28,069 bases of DNA from a virus. The translations under genes were made by a program, and so were the position numbers. Positions 12,244 through 18,052 of the stretch are shown in pieces. The DNA lies in IMG/VR virus record IMGVR_UViG_3300023184_000428, positions 1 through 28,069 of that record, one strand, 5' to 3'. How positions within the stretch are numbered: the stretch's first letter is position 1; each line of letters opens with the position of its first letter. The notes beneath the pieces were generated by a model. That model did no database searches, had not been told where the DNA came from, and saw nothing but the letters and a program-made list of their open reading frames with translations.

Positions 12244-12905
12244 CTACCCAACCCCACCAGCTTCGCTTCGTCTTCTTTAATCTGGTTAGCTAACTTAACC
12301 AGATCGTTTGATTGCCCTGCGTAATGGATAATCATTGCGTCCTTGTAGCGGTCTAACCCAAAGTGCGACTCCACACTCGTCATGCAATTAAAAGATGGGT
12401 CAAGCTCGGTTAGAGGAATGTTCCATAAGTGCGCCATCACGTTGAGCCAGGTCTGCTCGGCGAAGTGATTAGGGTGCAGGCCGATTGGGGGCATCGATAA
12501 GATACCCACGGCCTTAGTGTGAACTACGAACACTCCAGTGTTGACATAGAACTTAGGCTCAATCATCCCGCCGAAAGCACCAGCCAGCTTAACCATCTCT
12601 GGCTTGCGATCCAGATAAGCTCCTTCGTCAAAGGCGCAGAACACCCCAGCGTCATCGGAAAGCTTGGGGCAATCGGCTGTAATCAAAACATCAGCGTCAA
12701 CGAATGTCACTTGGTCATAGCCCTTAGTGGCCATGATGTTTCCGATAGCAGACTTAGAATACTGCATCGGATGGGTTAGGGGTTTGTCGATTAGAATGAA
12801 GTCGCAGTTGTGACGCTTGCAGTACGCCTCCATGCGTGGCCTAGTCAAATCCAGAATCTTTTGCCAGTCCTCACCAAACGATTGTGTTACCATTGCTTGT
12901 TTCAT
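12240..12905 (-). CDS. GT-A glycosyltransferase, GT8-like
   Basis: A 221-residue nucleotide-sugar transferase. The start MKQAMVTQSFGEDW is typical of small phage and bacterial GT-A enzymes. The metal-binding DxD is D70-A-D72 in VTFVDADVLI; FYVNTGVFVVH (119-129) matches the family's N-x-G acceptor-side strand; EQTWLNVM (150-157) and the late HYAGQ (194-198), which would supply a metal-binding His, complete the pattern. It is thus probably active with Mn2+. It overlaps neighbours by ATGA and GTGA junctions. The sugar and acceptor are unknown. Together with the family 9 enzyme about 2.4 kb away it suggests glycan or macromolecule modification by the phage. Confidence 0.82.
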   Translation of the reverse strand: MKQAMVTQSFGEDWQKILDLTRPRMEAYCKRHNCDFILIDKPLTHPMQYSKSAIGNIMATKGYDQVTFVDADVLITADCPKLSDDAGVFCAFDEGAYLDRKPEMVKLAGAFGGMIEPKFYVNTGVFVVHTKAVGILSMPPIGLHPNHFAEQTWLNVMAHLWNIPLTELDPSFNCMTSVESHFGLDRYKDAMIIHYAGQSNDLVKLANQIKEDEAKLVGLGR

Positions 12906-13078
12906 TTTTTGCCCCTTCCGCTAGGTTTAACTTCTTTCCATACATCAAACTTGTCATCCAGTTCTACCGACCAAAGCATCAGCGTCTTGTATAGTCCGTA
13001 TCCAAGACCCGTACGTAAAAGCGTACGACTTATTATGTCACCCAAAAAGTAGAGCAGCCATGACAGAGCCAGCTTCAT
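12902..13078 (-). CDS. Small membrane-associated protein, 58 aa
   Basis: The ATG overlaps the upstream stop (ATGA) and the TGA overlaps the ATG of the glycosyltransferase. The N-terminus MKLALSWLLYFLGDIISRTL is hydrophobic enough to be a membrane helix or an uncleaved signal, and GLGYGLYKTLMLWSVELDD may form a second, weaker one; the end is basic (SGRGKK). Coupling at both ends is strong support. A role anchoring or assisting the glycosyltransferase at the membrane is conceivable but speculative. No family recognised. Confidence 0.68.
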   Translation of the reverse strand: MKLALSWLLYFLGDIISRTLLRTGLGYGLYKTLMLWSVELDDKFDVWKEVKPSGRGKK

Positions 13079-13257
13079 TTGTCGCTACAATCGTAGTCTT
13101 CCCAGGTGACGCTCCTGCACCCCTTGATCGCCTCGTCCCTAGAATCAAAGGTATCATAGTGCGACCAATCCTCTTCTCTGCCTTCGCCAGACTCGTCAAT
13201 GTAAACCGCCCACTCTGGCTTGCCGTCATCATCAAACTCTTTTTTAATCCACATCAT
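13075..13257 (-). CDS. Small acidic hypothetical protein, 60 aa
   Basis: Starts in an ATGATG overlap with the gene upstream and has GGAAG at fitting distance. The product is acidic, with a beta hairpin-like start (KKEFDDDGKPEWAVYIDES) and a helix DSRDEAIKGCRSVTW near the end; the arrangement resembles small phage proteins that carry a strand-strand-helix unit. A frame on the plus strand across the same region is a shadow. Function unknown. Confidence 0.62.
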   Translation of the reverse strand: MMWIKKEFDDDGKPEWAVYIDESGEGREEDWSHYDTFDSRDEAIKGCRSVTWEDYDCSDK

Positions 13258-13550
13258 AATCTTGGTACTTCCTTTTTGATTTGTGCTAACACGAATAATG
13301 TTCTTACCAGCGCACGCTCCAAGTGGTCAACACTTGTCTCGCCGTTATTATCAGGACAAGGCGTGGATTTGTGTAATTGCATCTGCGCTGTGGCCAAGTG
13401 CCGCACGGCTCTGGCGATATGGTAATCGTGAGTCGGCCTATCTTTCTCCAGCCAATCTCCGTAGGCAGACTTGTCTGATCCCTTGCCCATAACCCGCCAG
13501 ATTATCTCTCCAGCAGCATCCCCCATCTCGGCTATGCTCGGCGCAGTCAT
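13254..13550 (-). CDS. Conserved phage protein, 98 aa, with HIARAVRHL helix
   Basis: The core (HDYHIARAVRHLATAQMQ, later ETSVDHLERALVRTLFVLAQ) is two long helices with regularly placed His and Asp. This layout, in particular H-I-x-R-A-x-R-H-L followed by D-H-L-x-R-A-L, resembles phage DUF5664-like or dGTP-handling small proteins, but the resemblance is by eye and modest. It overlaps the 23-residue gene upstream and the acidic gene downstream by 4 bases each. If the helices bind a metal or nucleotide, a nucleotide-pool function would fit the operon. Confidence 0.65.
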   Translation of the reverse strand: MTAPSIAEMGDAAGEIIWRVMGKGSDKSAYGDWLEKDRPTHDYHIARAVRHLATAQMQLHKSTPCPDNNGETSVDHLERALVRTLFVLAQIKKEVPRL

Positions 13551-13618
13551 TTGGCAAGACTCCTATAAACTTGGTCCAGCAATTCCTCTAGCCACAGTAC
13601 GTCAGCAGGGTCGATCAT
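13547..13618 (-). CDS. Very short coupled ORF, 23 aa
   Basis: Between the exonuclease gene and the next gene there is room for exactly one frame: it begins at an ATGA overlap with the exonuclease stop and ends at another ATGA overlap. The 23-residue product (MIDPADVLWLEELLDQVYRS then LAK) is an amphipathic acidic helix. It could be a true microprotein or only a device that carries ribosomes to the next start. Confidence 0.45.
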   Translation of the reverse strand: MIDPADVLWLEELLDQVYRSLAK

Positions 13619-14433
13619 AGCTTCATACCAGGAGGCGTGTAACCCTTAACCCAAGCCCATACTTTCTGCATAGCACAGAAAGCAATGCCAGCTTGGTAGA
13701 GTTCGTCTTCGTCCCACACCTTCGTTGTCAGCTTGGTAGCATCATTTGATGCTAGGACTACCGACACGCAGGCGCATTGGGGGTTCTCGCTTGCGGCTCG
13801 GTATGCCCAAAGCTGGGCGCAATCTGTATCGTAGAATGGATCGTACTTAGGGTTTACCTTGCGATTCTTCAAGTCGATCATTGCGTCACCAACACCCTTC
13901 AGCCTTACATAAGCATCGGATCTTCCAGCGTAACCAGCACCGACCAAACCTTTTTCGCACCAGTAGGTTTTCTCGATGTTTGCATCGGACCACTTCTTAA
14001 AGGTTTCGATATACGGAGCAAGTGTTTCATCTGTGGATACGGCTCTTCCCAAGAGGATGTTCTCCATGCATTCATGCATTTTTGTGCCGTGCTCCGCTGC
14101 TTTGGTTGTGGACTCTTTGCTGTCCTTAACGACTCTGCGTGCGTAGGTTTCGAGCGTTTCATCTTCCTCCTTCGGAAGCGTGAGCGAGGACATAATGGCC
14201 TGCTCTATCTTCCAAGCCGTCAATTGCGGCTTATCCATAATGCCAAGCACGCTGGTTACGGATGGGTACAATCCCATCTGGCGCGCATCGGCTACGGTTG
14301 TGTTTCTTTCTTTTCCGTTCTTGCCAATCACAACGTGGGCGGATTCACCCTCGGCTGTGTACCAATGTCCCGCCTGGTCAGTAGCGACCAGACGGGAATT
14401 GGTAGGCTCTTTCGCTGTGATTGTAAGAGCCAT
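13615..14433 (-). CDS. RecB/Cas4-like PD-(D/E)XK exonuclease
   Basis: Likely the recombination or host-DNA-degrading exonuclease. The 272 residues show all motifs of the RecB-type nuclease family: HGTKMHE (G116, H120), E160 before GLVGAGYAGRSDAYV with D173, the catalytic strand MIDLKNRK (D187, K189), and the QLWAY box (Q207, Y211). Length fits a stand-alone phage exonuclease of the RecE/lambda-exo functional type. The SSB-like gene lies five bases upstream, so the two probably act together in strand processing. There is no recognised annealase beside it. Catalytic residues are intact. Confidence 0.88.
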   Translation of the reverse strand: MALTITAKEPTNSRLVATDQAGHWYTAEGESAHVVIGKNGKERNTTVADARQMGLYPSVTSVLGIMDKPQLTAWKIEQAIMSSLTLPKEEDETLETYARRVVKDSKESTTKAAEHGTKMHECMENILLGRAVSTDETLAPYIETFKKWSDANIEKTYWCEKGLVGAGYAGRSDAYVRLKGVGDAMIDLKNRKVNPKYDPFYDTDCAQLWAYRAASENPQCACVSVVLASNDATKLTTKVWDEDELYQAGIAFCAMQKVWAWVKGYTPPGMKL

Positions 14434-14438
14434 TACAA

Positions 14439-15080
14439 TTAGAACGGCACTTGGTTTCCGTCTGCGTCCACCTCGACCTTAGTGGCCGTGGACTTACCAG
14501 CAGCGGTAGCAAACTCCTTGGAAGCGCGGATCTTCTCCTGCAACCAATCGGGCATATCGTTGAACTGCCCAGCCTCACCCTGCTCGATCTCGTAGTACAA
14601 CTGATCGTTGGTGGTGGTAGCTGGTGCTTTCATGCCCTTGGGGAGTTTGGATGCACCCGCAATGGCGCAATACTGCCTGCCCTGCTGGCTGGTCTTGTGG
14701 ATGAGCGTGAGCATGGCTGGCTTGCCAAGAAGGTTCTTCAAGCTGAACGCTTGTAGTTCCTTGGAGGTAAAGGTCTGGCCTCTCCACTGCTCAAGCAGTT
14801 TCCGCAAGCTGGCTTTCTCGCCAAGACTGCGGGTCTGCTCGATGGATACCACCATGGGCTTGCTGACCTTGGTTACTTTACCCTTCTCCTCCACCTCAAA
14901 CTCGTCCAACTGATCGGGCAACTCGAAGGTCAAGCGGACTTTAGGTGACCACTTCTCTTGGTTATCCCAATTGGTTTTCTGGTGGCCTAGATCGACTAGG
15001 CTGTAAAGAACGCCTACAGTAGCTCCCGCTTCTGGTAGTTTGCGTTCTTGTTTTGCTGACTCGCTGATTGTTAGTGCCAT
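14439..15080 (-). CDS. Single-stranded DNA-binding-like phage protein
   Basis: The 213-residue protein begins MALTISESAK, the same MALTI start as the nuclease after it, and has a beta-rich body: GATVGVLYSLVDLG, SPKVRLTFELPDQ and GKPAMLTLIH, followed by Ala/Lys-rich linkers. It ends in VEVDADGNQVPF, an acidic tail closing with Pro-Phe like the C-terminal tip of bacterial SSB. These traits and the pairing with the exonuclease suggest an OB-fold ssDNA-binding protein; related phage proteins are often annotated as hypothetical or ssDNA-binding. AAGGAG precedes the ATG. Fold assignment is by pattern, so moderate confidence. Confidence 0.7.
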   Translation of the reverse strand: MALTISESAKQERKLPEAGATVGVLYSLVDLGHQKTNWDNQEKWSPKVRLTFELPDQLDEFEVEEKGKVTKVSKPMVVSIEQTRSLGEKASLRKLLEQWRGQTFTSKELQAFSLKNLLGKPAMLTLIHKTSQQGRQYCAIAGASKLPKGMKAPATTTNDQLYYEIEQGEAGQFNDMPDWLQEKIRASKEFATAAGKSTATKVEVDADGNQVPF

Positions 15081-15096
15081 GTTATTTCTCCTTTAT

Positions 15097-15543
15097 TTAT
15101 TTATTTGGGTTTGTTGTTGTTGGGGTAAGTTCGTCAAAGGCTGGTGACTTAACGTAAAAGCCCTGCGCGATGGTTGCGGTCTTTGCATACTCGATAGTCA
15201 CATTGGCGGGTGCAATCTGTCGAGCTAATTCACACACGCTGTCTGCGGTTAAAATAACAAGCCACTCTTTGCGCCCATTCCTGCGGAAGAATACTGCTGG
15301 GATCTTGCCCGCTGGACAATCCCGCTTGGATTGCTCTATCCACTCTTCGGGTTTGAGTGCTTGGCAACGCTTGCCTTCAATATGAAATGGAAAATTCTCG
15401 CAGACCACATCCCCGCTACCACCCTCTGGATTGCCTGCGTACTGCTGGGTGCGTCTTGCCTTCTGCCAGCCCTGTTCGCGCAGATAATTGGCTAACTCTC
15501 TCTCGCCCGCTGCGCCTTTAGCCCTACTGTTGATCTTGCCCAT
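15097..15543 (-). CDS. PD-(D/E)XK endonuclease, Holliday-junction-resolvase-like
   Basis: The 148 residues start with AAGERELANYLREQGW (E14), then a GGSGDVV motif (D45) and FHIEGKR (E56, K58), the E...D...ExK order of Hjc-type resolvases and related phage nucleases. The following EEWIEQSKRDCP and the two strands PAVFFRR and EWLVIL complete the expected fold. It would resolve branched intermediates made in replication and recombination, consistent with the SSB-like and exonuclease genes downstream. The Pro/Thr-rich C-terminus is variable. A general phage endonuclease is the alternative. Confidence 0.82.
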   Translation of the reverse strand: MGKINSRAKGAAGERELANYLREQGWQKARRTQQYAGNPEGGSGDVVCENFPFHIEGKRCQALKPEEWIEQSKRDCPAGKIPAVFFRRNGRKEWLVILTADSVCELARQIAPANVTIEYAKTATIAQGFYVKSPAFDELTPTTTNPNK

Positions 15544-15587
15544 GGGTTGTGTCTAGCCAACCTCCCACCGCAAGGTCGAGCGTATAT

Positions 15588-15809
15588 TTAATTACGCCAA
15601 GTCTTATTAGCGTGGCTAATGTCCCTATTAAATTTGTTAATCATTGCTCTTATGGTCAGCTTCTCAACAATCTCTTGGTTTGCCTTAATCCACGCCACAG
15701 CCTCATCGTAGGACTTTGCATCCTGCAATCCATCCTCAAACTGATCCCACGCTTCTTTGTCGTTCATAGGTTCTGGAATACCCGCCAACTCTGCCCTGTC
15801 GATGGGCAA
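15588..15809 (-). CDS. Small hypothetical protein, 73 aa
   Basis: The start lies inside the end of the upstream nuclease gene (46-base overlap). The protein is helical and acidic at first (NDKEAWDQFEDGLQDAKSYD), then forms a longer helix EAVAWIKANQEIVEKLTIRA with a basic, Asn-rich tail. No motif is recognised. The overlap is longer than others in this operon, which lowers confidence a little, but no alternative frame fills the space. Forty-four untranslated bases follow before the resolvase gene, including an A/T-rich stretch that could be a weak promoter. Confidence 0.55.
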   Translation of the reverse strand: MPIDRAELAGIPEPMNDKEAWDQFEDGLQDAKSYDEAVAWIKANQEIVEKLTIRAMINKFNRDISHANKTWRN

Positions 15810-16147
15810 AGCTTAGTTGTTATGCTTTTGCACTTAGAGATTGGCAACAGCCAGAATAGGTCATCGTTCATGCCCCAGCAGGCAACGTAATCCACGCCAC
15901 TGATAGCGCGCTTGGGGATATTAAATCCATTCCCGCTGCTGGTGCTGAAGCGATACTTGGTGCGTCCTGCCTCTACAGTTTGCGCGGTCTTAACTTGGAT
16001 GCGGAAGAACTTATTATTCTTCTCAGCTACTACATCATAGCCAGAAAAATCCTCGTAAGGTAGCAACACCGAGTACCCGCACCGCAGCAACGCGCCAGTG
16101 ACGCGAGCCACCCCAACTGCACCTATTTGTCGTGATGTTAATTTCAT
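15764..16147 (-). CDS. PDDEXK_5-type nuclease-like protein
   Basis: A 127-residue protein with the compact PD-(D/E)XK layout used by group I intron endonuclease-like (PDDEXK_5) and similar proteins: a helix GVARVTGALLRCGYSVLLP, then GYDVV with D38, then FFRIQVKTA with Q51 and K53, and the late strand LFWLLPI. The Gln in place of Glu in the QVK motif is common in this group. It is the first gene of the long minus-strand operon and lies next to the divergent secreted-protein gene. Role could be DNA repair, restriction or mobile-endonuclease activity; catalytic competence is plausible. Confidence 0.75.
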   Translation of the reverse strand: MKLTSRQIGAVGVARVTGALLRCGYSVLLPYEDFSGYDVVAEKNNKFFRIQVKTAQTVEAGRTKYRFSTSSGNGFNIPKRAISGVDYVACWGMNDDLFWLLPISKCKSITTKLCPSTGQSWRVFQNL

Positions 16148-16185
16148 GCTTGACGGATCTGGGTTTGACCTAGAGACTTTTTCCT

Positions 16186-16536
16186 ATGAAAGCAATAATA
16201 ATGGCAACACTGATGGCGATGCTGATGGCATCGGGAATGGCGGAAGAACTTGATGATGTATCTGGTGGAGTTTATGATTCTGGCTCGGCTGTGTTTAGTG
16301 GTGGTAAAGGATTAGCAATTACACAGCACGGCTTGTTGGTTGAGGATGGGATTCTTACCCTAACTCCAAAAGGTATTATAGCTCGTTGCGGTGATGTTTA
16401 TTATGGCAATGGTCAAATTATGACCAAAAGCAATTTCTTGTTTTATGGTTCACAAGGAATGAAGGTTCAAGACGGAAACTATTATGCTGGAAAGTCTGGT
16501 TCGACATATATATTTTCCAACAACGAGGAAGAATAA
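16186..16536 (+). CDS. Small secreted or periplasmic protein, candidate moron
   Basis: This gene is transcribed against all its neighbours, in a 398-base gap between the virion module and the replication operon. Residues 1-19 are a typical signal peptide: Lys, a Met/Ala/Leu-rich hydrophobic stretch, and ASGMA before an acidic mature start (EELDD). The mature 97 residues are Gly- and Tyr-rich with repeated short strands (GLAITQHGLLVEDGILTL, DVYYGNGQIM, DGNYYAGKSG), which suggests a small beta protein. There is no lipobox. Upstream there is TTGACC and TTGACG but no clear -10 box or ribosome binding site. Such isolated genes in phages often act on the host in lysogeny; function unknown. Confidence 0.75.
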   Translation: MKAIIMATLMAMLMASGMAEELDDVSGGVYDSGSAVFSGGKGLAITQHGLLVEDGILTLTPKGIIARCGDVYYGNGQIMTKSNFLFYGSQGMKVQDGNYYAGKSGSTYIFSNNEEE

Positions 16537-16545
16537 TTAAGCCCT

Positions 16546-17337
16546 TCACGATACGCCATCTAGCTGTTTATTAACGCCAACCAAAGCTGGCGCAATTCTG
16601 GAAGACCAATCCAGTATCGGAGCTACCTTATCTTCGCTCTCTTTGACTCCCTTGTTTTCATATAAAAGATTCCAAGTTCTTTTTGCTTCTTCTGAATATC
16701 CTTCAGTACCCTTCTCGTATGGGGTGCTCTCAACATACGCCTTTAATTCATTTGGATCTTCAAACCTTCTTCCAGTAAGCTGATAAGTCTCCCTCTGTAT
16801 CCTACCAAGACCATTTGCCAGTTCTTTTGGATCGGCCATATATTTATCAGATACATACTTATAATCTGCTTTTTCGCCACCAGATGAAGCCCCAACACCT
16901 CTTGAATATGGATGCCCGTACTCGTGCTCTAATGTGCTTCTAAAATTATCTGGATTTTGAAGCTCTCTTGTAACCGCTTCAACCGAATTGTATCCATTGT
17001 CAATAGCCCATTGTTGCGCTTCCTTGAAATTATACTTAACAGAATTTTCCCAGCCCTGTAATCTTTTCTGCGCATCTTCTTGGTTAAATATCGTTATTGC
17101 CTTTTTTTCTGCATCATATTGAGGCTCATAATCACCAGATTTATATGGTATTTTTTCGTATATTTTATTATAGTCTATACCTCTACCAATTTTATTAACA
17201 CCAGACTCTTGAGAGTACGACTTTGCCTTTTCGACCTCACTCTTTAATTTGCCAGCATAATACTTTTTATTTATGATCCCAGCCAAATTGGCCGTTCCAG
17301 ATGATTCGTATTGTTTTTCCATTTTACCCGCCACCAA
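16546..17337 (-). CDS. Virion-module protein with HEXXH zinc-protease motif
   Basis: A 263-residue hydrophilic protein, downstream of the lysozyme-like gene and overlapping it by 14 bases; the ATG at 17322 (residue 6) is an alternative start. TLEHEYGHPYSRG contains H138-E-Y-G-H142, a perfect HEXXH zinc site in a helix, and E172 in YMADPKELANGL lies 30 residues on in a second helix, as in gluzincin-like enzymes where it would be the third ligand. The rest is Lys/Tyr-rich with no membrane segment. It is the last gene of the virion module and may be a metalloprotease carried in or acting on the particle. Activity is not shown. Confidence 0.65.
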   Translation of the reverse strand: MVAGKMEKQYESSGTANLAGIINKKYYAGKLKSEVEKAKSYSQESGVNKIGRGIDYNKIYEKIPYKSGDYEPQYDAEKKAITIFNQEDAQKRLQGWENSVKYNFKEAQQWAIDNGYNSVEAVTRELQNPDNFRSTLEHEYGHPYSRGVGASSGGEKADYKYVSDKYMADPKELANGLGRIQRETYQLTGRRFEDPNELKAYVESTPYEKGTEGYSEEAKRTWNLLYENKGVKESEDKVAPILDWSSRIAPALVGVNKQLDGVS

Positions 17338-18052
17338 ATATTGCCAATCTATTTCTGATCCTAGACTCTAATCCTGCAATAAACTTCTTACGTTCTGGAT
17401 TCTCTGATGCCCTGCGGTACTCATCGTCTAGTTGAGCCTTGCTTGCTTCGCGCATAAGTGATCTTGGCTCAACTTGATTGATCGCGGCTAGTGTTTTAGG
17501 ACCAAACCCGCCATCTACTGCCACCTTCTGACCAAGAGCGTTTAGTCCTTGCTGGATGTACTTCGTTGCACCGCCCAGCCCACGATTAAACGCGAGATCC
17601 TGCGTGAACGGTTGGAGTGCTTGGGGGAGTTTTTCAACGAGTGGAGAGGTATATCCTTGGATGTACTCTGCCGCAGCCTTCGCTCTTTCTTGCGCTGGCA
17701 ACGCCGAGATGACTTGGAACGCTTCGGGGTGGTATCTATCATTGATTCCAGCTACCTCATATTTTCCACCCATATCTCCAGATGGCAACTTGTAAACCAT
17801 TGGATAACCTTGTGCATCTTTTCTGGCTTCCCAATCTACTGTTTGCATCGGCAATGGAAGCTGGCCTTGTTCTTGTGGCGTAGTTACTGGTCTTGCGTAT
17901 TCACTCATAGGTTCAATGCTTGGTACTTGTTGTTGTTGTGGTGGTGGCGCGGCTACAGTTTGATCTAGCTCTCTGCGAATTGAGTCATCGCGCATTCTTG
18001 ATTCTAAACCAGTTTGGCGAGAGACTGATCCGCTAATGTCAAAACGCGCCAT
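17324..18052 (-). CDS. GH108-like virion lysozyme, catalytic Glu apparently lost
   Basis: Shares one base with the preceding gene (TAATG). After a Gln/Pro-rich N-terminus (residues 1-70), residues 78-130 follow the GH108 N-acetylmuramidase pattern: AQGYPMVYKLPSGDMGGKYE then VAGINDRYHPEAF, but the E-G-G-Y that supplies the catalytic Glu reads A-Q-G-Y here. Residues 150-235 match the family's peptidoglycan-binding domain: LAFNRGLGGATKYIQQGLNA, VDGGFGPKTLAAIN and a late FIAGLESRIRN. It sits with the ejection-type proteins, so it is probably a virion component that binds or opens the cell wall during entry rather than the lysis enzyme. Alignment is by eye. Confidence 0.7.
   Translation of the reverse strand: MARFDISGSVSRQTGLESRMRDDSIRRELDQTVAAPPPQQQQVPSIEPMSEYARPVTTPQEQGQLPLPMQTVDWEARKDAQGYPMVYKLPSGDMGGKYEVAGINDRYHPEAFQVISALPAQERAKAAAEYIQGYTSPLVEKLPQALQPFTQDLAFNRGLGGATKYIQQGLNALGQKVAVDGGFGPKTLAAINQVEPRSLMREASKAQLDDEYRRASENPERKKFIAGLESRIRNRLAIFGGG

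Noticed and set aside
13777-14442. Plus-strand frame of 221 codons
   Set aside because: Lies fully opposite the RecB-like exonuclease, whose catalytic motifs are intact; Cys/Phe-rich shadow with no ribosome binding site.
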